NCBI RefSeq assembly: GCF_018729255.1
Contig: NZ_CP076061.1
Coordinates: 1,488,001-1,552,000 of the forward strand
Source of the DNA: Cupriavidus sp. EM10
GTDB lineage: Bacteria; Pseudomonadota; Gammaproteobacteria; Burkholderiales; Burkholderiaceae
Length of the DNA: 64,000 nucleotides
Direction of reading: 5' to 3'
The notes under the pieces were generated by a model, which worked only from the letters and a program-made list of their open reading frames with translations, ran no database searches and was not told the DNA's origin. Each line of letters begins with the position of its first letter. The stretch's first letter is position 1. Positions 9,169 to 17,623 of this stretch are shown one piece after another. The position numbers and the translations under genes are program-made.

Positions 9169-9657
9169 ATGAATACCAGCAACAACCGCGCGGACGGCGC
9201 GGGAGAAGAATTCCTGGCTTTCCGGCTGGGCCGCGAGGAATACGGCATCGACATCCTCAAGGTCCAGGAAATCCGTGGCTACGAATCGGTCACGCAGATC
9301 GCCAACGCACCCGATTACCTGAAGGGCGTGGTCAACCTGCGCGGCACCATCGTGCCGATCATCGACCTGCGCATCAAGTTCAACCAGGCCGAGATCAGCT
9401 ACGACCAGTACACGGTGGTGATCATCGTCGATATCCATGAACGCACCACGGGCATCGTGGTTGACGGCGTATCCGACGTGCTCACGCTGACCCCGGCGCA
9501 GATCAAGCCGGCGCCGGCGCTGTCGGGCGGCATGTCCACCGACTACATCCGCGGGCTGGGCTCCCTCGAGGGCCGCATGCTGATCCTGACCGACATCGAG
9601 AAGCTGATGGATGTCGACGACCTTGCGGCGCTCGACGCCGCGGCCGGCACGGCCTGA
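9169..9657 (+). CDS. cheW: chemotaxis coupling protein CheW
   Basis: A 162-residue CheW that bridges receptors and CheA at the inner membrane. Family segments seen are [19 protein letters not shown], the [13 protein letters not shown] strand and [11 protein letters not shown]. It is a close paralogue of the CheW in the che operon (19,676), sharing long stretches of sequence. It lies 82 bases before the Aer-type receptor gene and so may serve that receptor set. The start has a modest GCGGGG ribosome site. Confidence 0.93.
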   Translation: MNTSNNRADGAGEEFLAFRLGREEYGIDILKVQEIRGYESVTQIANAPDYLKGVVNLRGTIVPIIDLRIKFNQAEISYDQYTVVIIVDIHERTTGIVVDGVSDVLTLTPAQIKPAPALSGGMSTDYIRGLGSLEGRMLILTDIEKLMDVDDLAALDAAAGTA

Positions 9658-9739
9658 CCGATACCGTAACAAGCGGCCCGTGGTGCCCGCGCGAATGCGG
9701 GGCCCCGGCGCCGGAGCCTTCAACGCAGTTCGAGCACCC

Positions 9740-11377
9740 ATGCGCAACAACCAGCCTGTCACGCAGCGCGAGCATCCGCTCTCGCCGGACGATTACCTGA
9801 TCTCCCGAACCGACCTCAAGGGCCGCATCACGTTCGCGAACCGGGCGTTCGTGGAGACCAGCGGCTTCACGTCGGCAGAACTGCTGGGCGCGCCGCACAA
9901 CCTGGTGCGCCATCCGGACATGCCGCCGGAAGCGTTTGCCGACCTGTGGACGTCGATCCAGGCCGGCAAGTCGTGGGTGGGCATCGTCAAGAACCGCCGC
10001 AAGGACGGCGACCACTATTGGGTGCAGGCCACCGTCACGCCCACGCGCGTGGGCGGCCGCATCATCGGCTATACGTCGGTGCGGTCGATGGCGTCGCGCG
10101 AGCAGATCGGCGCGGCCGAGGCCGCCTACAAGCGCTTTCGCGAGAACCGCGCCGCCGGCCTGGCAATCCGCGACGGCGCCGTTGTGCGCACCGGCGTGGC
10201 CGGCTTCATCGGCAGCCTGACGCGCCTGAGCCTGCGCCGCCGCATCCTCTGGGCCCAGTTGGCCGGGCTCGTCTGGTTCCTGGTGGCGCTGGCGGGCGTG
10301 CACTGGATGTCCGCCGACGCCGCCGCGCAGCTGTGGCCGTGGCTGTGGGGCGCCTTCGCGCTGGCGGTGGTCTCGTCGATGGCTTCCGGCGCCATGCTGG
10401 TATCGCGCGTGGAAAAGCCGGTGGGCGAGATGCTCGACTTCGCGCTGCGCATGGGCGCCGGCGACCTGACCACCACGTTCGAACACAAGGCCGGCGACGA
10501 AGTGGGCGCGCTGGCGCGTGCCATGCGCACGATGCAGCGCAGCCTGCTGTCGGTCGTGCATGACATCCAGGAAGGCATGGCCAGCATCTCGTCGGCCACG
10601 CATCAGGTGGCCGCCGGCAACAACGACCTGTCGCAGCGCACCGAGCAGCAGGCCGCGTCGCTGGAGGAAACGGCGTCGAGCATGGAGCAGCTGACCGGCA
10701 CGGTCCGCCAGAACGCCGACAACGCGCGCCAGGCCAGCGGGCTGGCCGCCAATGCGTCGGAGACCGCGCTGCGCGGTGGCGAGGCCGTGGGCCGCGTGGT
10801 GCAGACCATGCAGGAAATCAACGAGGCGTCGCGCAAGATCGTCGACATCATCGGCGTGATCGAAGGCATTGCCTTCCAGACCAACATCCTGGCGCTGAAC
10901 GCCGCCGTGGAAGCCGCGCGGGCCGGCGAGCAGGGCCGTGGCTTTGCCGTGGTGGCCGGCGAGGTGCGCAGCCTGGCGCAGCGCAGCGCCAACGCCGCCA
11001 AGGAAATCAAGGGCCTGATCGGCAACACCGTGTCGCGCGTGGAAAACGGCGCCGCGCAGGTGGGCGAGGCCGGCGCCACGATGGACGAGATCGTGCAAGC
11101 CGTGAAGCGCGTGACCGACATCATGGGCGACATCAGTTCGGCATCGGCCGAGCAGAGCGCCGGCATCGAGCAGGTGAACGAGGCCGTGGCGCAGATGGAC
11201 GAAGGCACGCAACAGAATGCAGCACTGGTGGAGCAGGCCGCTGCCGCGGCCGGCGCACTGGAAGAACAGGCCGACCGCCTGCGTGAATCGATTTCCACAT
11301 TCCGCGTGAGCACGCAGGCCGAAGTCCGGCCGGCGCGCCAGCGGCAGGCGGAGACGATGGCGGAGGCGGCTGGCTGA
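9740..11377 (+). CDS. aer: Aer-type PAS-domain chemoreceptor (energy taxis)
   Basis: A 545-residue receptor with an N-terminal cytoplasmic PAS domain (about residues 20-120) of the type that binds FAD in Aer, with the [13 protein letters not shown] and [15 protein letters not shown] segments shared by that family. A hydrophobic hairpin of two membrane spans (about 205-255) follows, then HAMP and a signalling domain with the same hairpin tip as the other receptors here. There is no periplasmic sensor domain, so the input is likely internal redox state. The C-terminus lacks the xWxxF pentapeptide, as is usual for Aer. The start ATG at 9740 gives the standard Aer N-terminus; the frame is open further upstream without support. 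Confidence 0.88.
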   Translation: MRNNQPVTQREHPLSPDDYLISRTDLKGRITFANRAFVETSGFTSAELLGAPHNLVRHPDMPPEAFADLWTSIQAGKSWVGIVKNRRKDGDHYWVQATVTPTRVGGRIIGYTSVRSMASREQIGAAEAAYKRFRENRAAGLAIRDGAVVRTGVAGFIGSLTRLSLRRRILWAQLAGLVWFLVALAGVHWMSADAAAQLWPWLWGAFALAVVSSMASGAMLVSRVEKPVGEMLDFALRMGAGDLTTTFEHKAGDEVGALARAMRTMQRSLLSVVHDIQEGMASISSATHQVAAGNNDLSQRTEQQAASLEETASSMEQLTGTVRQNADNARQASGLAANASETALRGGEAVGRVVQTMQEINEASRKIVDIIGVIEGIAFQTNILALNAAVEAARAGEQGRGFAVVAGEVRSLAQRSANAAKEIKGLIGNTVSRVENGAAQVGEAGATMDEIVQAVKRVTDIMGDISSASAEQSAGIEQVNEAVAQMDEGTQQNAALVEQAAAAAGALEEQADRLRESISTFRVSTQAEVRPARQRQAETMAEAAG

Positions 11378-11547
11378 AGTGGGGAGCAGCCCGCGCCCCG
11401 GTGGGGCAAGGGCATTTCAAAAAGGGCCGCGCCGGAAAACGCGGCATCAGGAACGGGGTAGAGCAGCCGCCCACGCAGGCGGCAGCGACAACAACCCGGG
11501 TGGCAAGGTCCATCCCGGTCATTTCTGACAGAAGAAGGGGTAGTTCT

Positions 11548-13398
11548 ATGCAGTGGTTCAATCAACTACGCGTTACGACCAGGCTGATTGCGGGCTTCCT
11601 GGTGGTATCGGTGATCGGCGCCGTCATCGGCCTGCTGGGCGTGGTCAACATGGGGCGCATGGCGGACTGGACCGGCAAGATCTACAACACCGACCTGCAG
11701 GCGCTGAAGGCCGTGCAGGACGGCAACATCAACCTGGTCTACGCCAGCCGCGCCCAGATCGCGCTGCTGTCGGCATCGACCATGGGCGAGCGCGCCACCG
11801 AGAAGGAAGAAATCCAGAAGTCGCTGACGACCATGGAGGCTCGTGTAAAGACTGCAAAGGACTCGTTCAGCCAGCCGGAAGGCCAGGCGCTGTTCAAGCA
11901 GTATGAAACGCTGGTGCCCCCGTTCCGCGACCGCATGACGAAGTATGTGGAGCTGGTGAGCAAGCAGCCGCTGGACACGTCGCAGTTCGAAAGCACGGTC
12001 TTCACGGAAAGCGCCGACCTGCTCAAGGACAGCCGGGCGCTGGAAGACGTGCTGTTCAAGATGGTCAAGCGCCGCGACGAACGCGCCAAGTCGAACATGG
12101 AAGAATCGACCAGCGTCTACAACAGCTCGCGCGTGCTGATGCTGCTGCTGGTGCTGGTCGGCGGCGTGATCTCGGTGCTGCTGGGCTGGTTCCTGGCACG
12201 CCAGCTGTCGCGCCAGCTGGGCGGCGAACCGGGCTATGCCGCGTCGATCGCCGCACGCATTGCCGATGGCGACTTCTCCGCCAGGGTGGAACTGCGCCGT
12301 GGCGACGACCACAGCCTGCTGCACGCGATTGGCCAGATGCAGCAGCAACTGTCGTCGATGGTGCGCGACTTCAAGGAATCGGCCGAATCGATCGGCACGG
12401 CGTCGCGCGAGATCGCCGCCGGCAACAACGACCTTTCGCAGCGGACCGAACAGCAGGCTGCCTCGCTGGAGGAAACGGCGTCGAGCATGGAACAGCTGAC
12501 CAGCACCGTCAGGCAGAACGCCGACAACGCGCGCCAGGCCAGCGGGCTGGCCGCCAATGCGTCGGACACGGCCGTGCGCGGCGGCGAGGTGGTGGGCCGC
12601 GTGGTGGACACCATGGGCGAGATCAACGACGCGTCGCGCAAGATCGTCGACATCATCGGCGTGATCGAGGGCATTGCCTTCCAGACCAACATCCTGGCGC
12701 TGAACGCCGCAGTGGAAGCGGCCCGTGCCGGCGAGCAGGGCCGTGGCTTTGCAGTGGTGGCTGGCGAGGTGCGCAGCCTGGCACAGCGCAGCGCCAACGC
12801 CGCCAAGGAAATCAAGACGCTGATCGACAATTCGGTAGCCCAGGTGGACACCGGCGCGGCGCTGGTCAGCCAGGCCGGCACGACGATGGACGAGATCGTG
12901 CAGGCGGTGAAGCGCGTGACCGACATCATGGGCGAAATCAGCGCGGCATCGGCCGAGCAGAGCTCGGGCATCGAGCAGGTCAACCAGGCCGTGGCGCAGA
13001 TGGACGAAGTGACGCAGCAGAACGCGGCGCTGGTGGAGCAGGCAGCGGCGGCGGCAGGATCGCTGCAGGACCAGGCATCGCGCCTGATGGATTCGGTGTC
13101 GGGTTTCCGCCTGTCGCACGACGATGCGCCGGCCGCTTCGGCGCCGATGCTCGCCGCCCCGGCAGCACCGGCCGCGCGTTCGGTGGTGAAGCCGGCCGCC
13201 AAGGCCCCGGTGAGCCGCGTGGCGAAGACGGCCAAACGTGGCAAGCCGGGCAAGGCCGGCACCGCGCTGGTGGCGGCCGCGCCGGCCGCCGCTGAAGTTG
13301 CCGCCGAGGATGCCGATACCCAGAAGAAGCGCCCGGCACTGACGGCAGCAACGCCGGCCAGCACGGCCTCCGACAACGGCGACTGGAGCGCCTTCTGA
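11548..13398 (+). CDS. methyl-accepting chemotaxis protein with four-helix-bundle sensor
   Basis: A 616-residue receptor: membrane span at about 10-30, a helical periplasmic 4HB_MCP-type sensor to about 190, a second span at about 192-212, HAMP, and a signalling domain. The last 90 residues are an Ala/Lys/Pro-rich flexible linker ending in DWSAF, an xWxxF tether for the adaptation enzymes. The ATG at 11548 is preceded by AAGGGG at good spacing. The signalling domain is nearly identical at DNA level to those of the receptors at 4,516 and 9,740. It follows aer by 170 bases. Confidence 0.92.
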   Translation: MQWFNQLRVTTRLIAGFLVVSVIGAVIGLLGVVNMGRMADWTGKIYNTDLQALKAVQDGNINLVYASRAQIALLSASTMGERATEKEEIQKSLTTMEARVKTAKDSFSQPEGQALFKQYETLVPPFRDRMTKYVELVSKQPLDTSQFESTVFTESADLLKDSRALEDVLFKMVKRRDERAKSNMEESTSVYNSSRVLMLLLVLVGGVISVLLGWFLARQLSRQLGGEPGYAASIAARIADGDFSARVELRRGDDHSLLHAIGQMQQQLSSMVRDFKESAESIGTASREIAAGNNDLSQRTEQQAASLEETASSMEQLTSTVRQNADNARQASGLAANASDTAVRGGEVVGRVVDTMGEINDASRKIVDIIGVIEGIAFQTNILALNAAVEAARAGEQGRGFAVVAGEVRSLAQRSANAAKEIKTLIDNSVAQVDTGAALVSQAGTTMDEIVQAVKRVTDIMGEISAASAEQSSGIEQVNQAVAQMDEVTQQNAALVEQAAAAAGSLQDQASRLMDSVSGFRLSHDDAPAASAPMLAAPAAPAARSVVKPAAKAPVSRVAKTAKRGKPGKAGTALVAAAPAAAEVAAEDADTQKKRPALTAATPASTASDNGDWSAF

Positions 13399-13452
13399 CC
13401 GTCATCGGCCTTAGCTCCGACGGACACTCAATCGTCGTCTGAACAAGACGGC

Positions 13453-13491
13453 AGCGCCCCGGCACAGCGTTGTAATTGTTGCGCCGGGGCG
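13453..13491. other. hairpin directly before an unknown gene
   Basis: CGCCCCGGC (13455-13463) can pair with GCCGGGGCG (13483-13491), with a 19-base loop. The right arm ends three bases before the ATG at 13495 and covers the only GGGG that could be its ribosome site. There is no T tract, so it is not a classical terminator of the preceding receptor gene. Confidence 0.45.
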
Positions 13492-13494
13492 TTC

Positions 13495-14265
13495 ATGCGT
13501 CTGCAGAACATCATGAATACCGACATCAGCCTGTCCTTGTCGGCCGAAGCCACAGCGCGGCTGCGCGCAGACTTCGATGCCTTTGTAAAAGTTTCCACCG
13601 GACTCGATCCGCAGTTCATCCCACCTGCGTTCGACGACTTCCTGCGCGCGCGCCTGATGCAGCAGGATGGTCCGCTGACCGAGCGTGCCGTGATGCGGCT
13701 GCTGGCCAGCGGCGAGTACGGATGGGCCAGGAAGGTCTTCGACAAGCAGTTGCCGAACGCGCTGGCCGCGCTGATGCGCGATGCGCAACGCTTCGGGTTT
13801 GCGCTGGCGGTGCAGCCGGACTGGACGTCCCAGCAGCGCGTGGAGCACGCCCGCGAATGGGCCGCGAACATCCTGTCCGAAGCCGGAGCCGACGCTGCGT
13901 TCACCGAGGCGCTGGCCGCGCAGATATCCGCTTCTGCCGTCGATGTGCGCACGATCGAGGAGCGCATGCGCACGCCGGCCTGGCGCATTGCGGACAGCCT
14001 GCGGCAGCGCGCCTACGACGTCATGTACGCGTTGCAGACCGAGGAAAGCGAAGCACTGGGGCGCAGCAAGGTAGGCGAGCTGCGCGCGCTGCTGGGACTG
14101 GCGCTGGAGTACCGCTCGGTGAGCGCCGAGGAAGCCGCACGCGTGCTGGAGCAGGTGGAGCGCGCCCGGCCGCATCTGTTCCGCGAAGCCCCCGACGACG
14201 TGTTCGCTCGGCTGGCTGCGTGGTTGCGTCGCGTGTTTAGCCAAGGCGCGCTCGTTCGTCAATAG
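13495..14265 (+). CDS. unknown protein upstream of flhDC
   Basis: I do not recognise this 256-residue protein. It is largely helical and soluble, with no signal peptide, membrane span or obvious motif. Its composition is rich in Ala, Arg and Glu, and a stretch of about residues 150-235 (RTIEERMRT, LRQRAYDVMYAL, EEAARVLEQV) looks like amphipathic helices. Codon position bias supports this strand over the opposite frame. A second possible start is the ATG at 13513 (MNTDIS). A hairpin overlaps the translation start at 13495. It lies between a chemoreceptor gene and the flhDC leader and may be part of motility control, but that rests on position alone. Confidence 0.6.
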   Translation: MRLQNIMNTDISLSLSAEATARLRADFDAFVKVSTGLDPQFIPPAFDDFLRARLMQQDGPLTERAVMRLLASGEYGWARKVFDKQLPNALAALMRDAQRFGFALAVQPDWTSQQRVEHAREWAANILSEAGADAAFTEALAAQISASAVDVRTIEERMRTPAWRIADSLRQRAYDVMYALQTEESEALGRSKVGELRALLGLALEYRSVSAEEAARVLEQVERARPHLFREAPDDVFARLAAWLRRVFSQGALVRQ

Positions 14266-14662
14266 TGGAAACCAGCAACCCCCTTTCGTCAGTGGCGTGT
14301 CCACCGCTCGCCACCCGTTTCCGTTGAGTACACAAACTGTTACACCTTTGATGAAAATCAGAAGTCAGTCACATTGGCTGTTACAAACTTCCGGGCCCAT
14401 GTCTTTTCCTTACGACATTCGCTAATCCCCAACGTAAGTAGGGATTGGCATGGTGGGCGGATTGCCGATATAAACGTAACAGTTTCACTTACACTCTGTA
14501 ACATCTGTAACGTTTCAGAGTTTGGGTGTAACCGGGCGAAGTTCCTTTCGTAGTACGTCGTACCCACTCGAACACGCAACAAACGATCTGGTCGCCGGCG
14601 GGGTCTCCCTGCTGGTAAGCGCCGGACAAGCGGTCGAGGGGTTTTTTGGTAGCGGGGAAAAA
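14266..14662 (+). promoter_or_regulatory. flhDC control region with repeated GTAAC motifs
   Basis: Nearly 400 bases with lower GC than the flanks and no gene. Six GTAAC/GTTAC motifs occur: AAACTGTTAC (14334-14343), TGTTAC (14379), GTAACAGTTT (14476-14485), CTGTAAC (14496 and 14505, direct repeat with 9-base period) and GTAAC (14528). The first and third are inverted copies of one 10-mer. A sigma-70 promoter lies among them. A binding site array for a regulator of the flagellar master operon is the natural reading. Confidence 0.5.
14445..14474 (+). promoter_or_regulatory. sigma-70 type promoter of flhDC
   Basis: TTGGCA (14445-14450) and TATAAA (14469-14474) are 18 bases apart. Transcription would begin near 14481, leaving an untranslated leader of about 180 bases before the flhD start at 14663, long enough for post-transcriptional control. 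Confidence 0.6.
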
Positions 14663-14980
14663 TTGGAAAGCAGTGAAGTTCTCCAGGAGATCAGGGAGGT
14701 CAATCTCGCCTATCTTCTGCTTGCGCAACGACTGGTGCGCGAAAACCAGGTGGAAGCCATGTTCAGGCTTGGTGTCAGCAAGGAAATTGCTGAGATCCTT
14801 GCCAAGCTGACCTCGGCGCAACTCGTCAAGCTGGCCGCATCCAACATGGTGCTGTGCCGCTTCCGCTTCGACGATCACGCGTTGCTGTCCACCCTTACCC
14901 ACACGGCCAAGAGTCATGATATGCAGCAGATCCACGCTGCTATCCTGCTGGCCCGGCAACCTGTGGAGTCGCTCAATTGA
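14663..14980 (+). CDS. flhD: flagellar transcriptional activator subunit FlhD
   Basis: FlhD pairs with FlhC as FlhD4C2 to activate class II flagellar promoters. The 105-residue protein aligns with the enterobacterial FlhD core: [20 protein letters not shown] at the start, [16 protein letters not shown], and [14 protein letters not shown] start at 14663 is chosen because it yields the family N-terminus and length and follows a GGGGAAAA stretch; the frame is open 47 codons upstream but that part has no family similarity. The stop overlaps the flhC start by four bases (TTGA). Confidence 0.92.
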   Translation: MESSEVLQEIREVNLAYLLLAQRLVRENQVEAMFRLGVSKEIAEILAKLTSAQLVKLAASNMVLCRFRFDDHALLSTLTHTAKSHDMQQIHAAILLARQPVESLN

Positions 14981-15582
14981 CCGCGCTCCTCCAGGCCCAG
15001 CCGGCCCGCAGCTTCACGGCCACTCCCGTCCCCAACCGCAAGAGCGTCCTGCAGGATGCCAACCAGACCCAGCTCGCCATCGAGCTGATCGGCCTGGGTG
15101 CGCGCCTGCAGGTGCTTGAAGCCGAGACCACGCTCTCGCGCGACCGGTTGATCCGCCTCTACAAGGAGCTGCGGGGCGCATCGCCGCCCAAGGGCATGCT
15201 TCCTTTCTCGACAGACTGGTTCACCACCTGGCTGCCGAATATCCATTCGTCGCTGTTCTTCTCCGCGTACCAGTTCATGGTGCAGGAAGGCGAGACGTCG
15301 GGCATTCGTGCCGTAGTGGCCGCTTACCGTCTGTACCTCGAGCACGTTTCGCTACTCGGCGGCGAAATCGTCTTAAGTTTCACCCGTGCCTGGACGTTAG
15401 TACGGTTTTTCGAGAGCAACATGCTGCAGCTTTCCACGTGCACCTGTTGCGGCGGTCAGTTCGTGACGCATGCCTATGAGCCGCACGCGAACTTCATCTG
15501 CAGCCTGTGCCGTCCGCCTTCGCGCGCCGGAAAGGTAAAGAAGCTCTCGAAGGACGCCGCATCCGCGCAGACGCAAGCCTGA
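14977..15582 (+). CDS. flhC: flagellar transcriptional activator subunit FlhC
   Basis: The 201-residue partner of FlhD. The family core is clear: [16 protein letters not shown], the [18 protein letters not shown] segment, [11 protein letters not shown] and a zinc site formed by CTCC and CSLC with PPSRA following. The start is a TTG at 14977 inside the flhD stop, implying translational coupling. The N-terminus is about ten residues longer than in E. coli. Confidence 0.93.
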   Translation: MTALLQAQPARSFTATPVPNRKSVLQDANQTQLAIELIGLGARLQVLEAETTLSRDRLIRLYKELRGASPPKGMLPFSTDWFTTWLPNIHSSLFFSAYQFMVQEGETSGIRAVVAAYRLYLEHVSLLGGEIVLSFTRAWTLVRFFESNMLQLSTCTCCGGQFVTHAYEPHANFICSLCRPPSRAGKVKKLSKDAASAQTQA

Positions 15583-15703
15583 TACACCGGGCCTGACGTC
15601 CGCGTGGCAGGTGGGCCCCGGTACCGTCGGGCGGTGACCCCGCTCGTCCGTACCGGATGCCCAGTGCGTGCCTGACGCGTGTTTTTCAGACGGGGATCCG
15701 ATC

Positions 15704-16567
15704 GTGCTAGTAGTTATTGGCTATGTCGTCGTAGTCGTGGCGGTGCTGGGTGGTTACGCCCTCACCGGCGGCCATATGGGCGCGCTTTATCAACCGGCGG
15801 AGCTCATCATCATCGGCGGTGCCGCCGTTGGCGCATTCATCAGCTCCAACAGCGGCAAGGCCATCAAGGCCACGATGAAGGCCATGCCTTCGCTGCTGCA
15901 GGGCTCCAAGTACAAGAAGGAACTGTACCTGGACGTCATGGCACTGCTGTACGTGCTGCTGTCCAAGGCGCGCCGCGAGGGCATCCTGTTCCTCGAAAAG
16001 GAAATTGCCGACCCTGCATCGAGCAGCGTGTTCAGTCAGTACCCGCGCATCCTGGCCGACGCCAAGATGATGGAATTCCTGACCGACTACCTGCGCATGA
16101 TGGTCAACGGCAACATGAACGCCTTCGAGATCGAGGCGCTTATGGACCACGAAATCGAAACGTTCCGCCACGAAGCCGAGATTCCCGCCCATGCGCTGTC
16201 GCGCGTCGGCGACGGCCTGCCCGCCTTCGGCATCGTGGCCGCGGTGATGGGCGTGGTGCACGCCCTGGCCTCGGCAGACCTGCCGCCGGCCGAGCTGGGC
16301 GCCCTGATCGCCCACGCCATGGTGGGTACGTTCCTGGGCATTCTGCTGGCCTACGGCTTCGTGTCGCCGCTGGCGTCGCGGGTCGAGCACCAGGTGTCCG
16401 AGAGCATCAAGATGTACGAATGCATCAAGGTCACGCTGCTGGCATCGCTCAATGGCTACGCACCGCTGGTGGCGGTGGAATTCGGCCGCAAGGTGCTGTA
16501 CTCCACGGTACGTCCGTCGTTCCTCGAGCTCGACGATCACGTCCGTGAAGTCAAGAGCCTGACCTGA
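15704..16567 (+). CDS. motA: flagellar motor stator protein MotA
   Basis: Inner-membrane proton channel subunit that forms the stator with MotB. From the GTG at 15704 it has 287 residues and begins like other MotA (LVVIGYVVVV), preceded by CGGGGA; an in-frame GTG at 15668 would add 12 residues. Four membrane spans, the charged cytoplasmic loop (SKARREGILFLEKEI) that contacts FliG, and the conserved Pro region DGLPAFGIVAAVMGVVHAL are visible. It follows flhC by about 120 bases and precedes motB by 13. Confidence 0.95.
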   Translation: MLVVIGYVVVVVAVLGGYALTGGHMGALYQPAELIIIGGAAVGAFISSNSGKAIKATMKAMPSLLQGSKYKKELYLDVMALLYVLLSKARREGILFLEKEIADPASSSVFSQYPRILADAKMMEFLTDYLRMMVNGNMNAFEIEALMDHEIETFRHEAEIPAHALSRVGDGLPAFGIVAAVMGVVHALASADLPPAELGALIAHAMVGTFLGILLAYGFVSPLASRVEHQVSESIKMYECIKVTLLASLNGYAPLVAVEFGRKVLYSTVRPSFLELDDHVREVKSLT

Positions 16568-16580
16568 CGGGAGAGCAGCC

Positions 16581-17558
16581 ATGAGCAGCGCCCAGGACCT
16601 GCGTCCGATCGTCATCAAGAAGGCGAAGTCGCACGCCAAGCCGCACGGCAACCACAGCTGGAAGATCGCCTACGCCGACTTCATGACGGCCATGATGGCG
16701 CTGTTTTTGGTGCTGTGGCTGCTGAGCTCGTCTTCGCCGAAGACCCTCGTCGGCGTGGCCGAGTATTTCAAGACCCCGCTCAAGGTGGCCATGGCCGGCG
16801 GCGACAAGAGCAGCCTGTCGAAGAGCGTCATCCCCGGCGGCGGCAAGGACCCGATGGCCAAGGACGGCGAGGTCATGCGCGCCATGACCAACGATCCGGC
16901 CGACGCGCAGCGCCGCCGCGACCAGATGGACAGCGAGCGCCTGCGCGCGCTGAAGGGTCGCCTGGAACAGATCATCGAGAACAACCCGACGCTGCGCCAG
17001 TTCCGCCCGCAGCTGCTGCTGGACATCACCAGCGAAGGCCTGCGCATCCAGATCCTGGATACGCAGAACCGCCCGATGTTCCGGACCGGCAGCGCCGCCG
17101 TGGAGCCGTACATGCGCGCCATCCTGCGCGAGATCGGTCCGGTGCTCAACGAGATGCCGAACAAGGTCAGCCTGTCGGGCCATACCGATTCGGCCACGTA
17201 CATGATGGGCGAGCGCGCCTACAGCAACTGGGAACTGTCGGCGGACCGCGCCAACGCTTCGCGCCAGGAACTGATTGCCGGCGGCATGCAGGAAGGCAAG
17301 GTGCTGCGCGTGCTGGGCCTGGCGGACACCATGCCGCTGGAAAAGAACGAGCCGCTGGCGCCGACCAACCGCCGCATCAGCATCGTGGTGCTCAACAAGC
17401 GTGCGCAGGCCCAGTTCGAGTCTGAAAACGCCAGCGCGGCGGATGTCTCGGTGCAGGCGCAGAAGGGACGCATGGCCGAGGAACTGCAGTCGCAGGTGCC
17501 GGCGGAAGCCGCTCCGGCGGCCCCGGCCAAGCCGGCCAGCGCGCCGCAGGGCAAGTAG
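16581..17558 (+). CDS. motB: flagellar motor stator protein MotB
   Basis: A 325-residue protein with one N-terminal membrane span (about 30-50) carrying the essential proton-binding Asp33 in YADFMTAMMALF, a periplasmic linker and plug, and an OmpA-like peptidoglycan-binding domain (about 145-265; NKVSLSGHTDSATY and ANASRQEL). The C-terminal 50 residues are Ala/Pro-rich and dispensable-looking. It is close behind motA and 65 bases before cheA. Confidence 0.95.
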   Translation: MSSAQDLRPIVIKKAKSHAKPHGNHSWKIAYADFMTAMMALFLVLWLLSSSSPKTLVGVAEYFKTPLKVAMAGGDKSSLSKSVIPGGGKDPMAKDGEVMRAMTNDPADAQRRRDQMDSERLRALKGRLEQIIENNPTLRQFRPQLLLDITSEGLRIQILDTQNRPMFRTGSAAVEPYMRAILREIGPVLNEMPNKVSLSGHTDSATYMMGERAYSNWELSADRANASRQELIAGGMQEGKVLRVLGLADTMPLEKNEPLAPTNRRISIVVLNKRAQAQFESENASAADVSVQAQKGRMAEELQSQVPAEAAPAAPAKPASAPQGK

Positions 17559-17623
17559 GAACGAGGTCGCGCCGCCGCGGTGGGTGGCGCGTCTTCCCAG
17601 AAATCTAGCGAGCCAGGACGATC

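Noticed and set aside
13411..14304. Minus-strand frame opposite the unknown 256-residue gene
   Set aside because: The plus-strand frame has better codon position bias and composition for a protein, and the minus translation is His/Gln/Arg-rich like other antisense frames. I could not exclude it formally.
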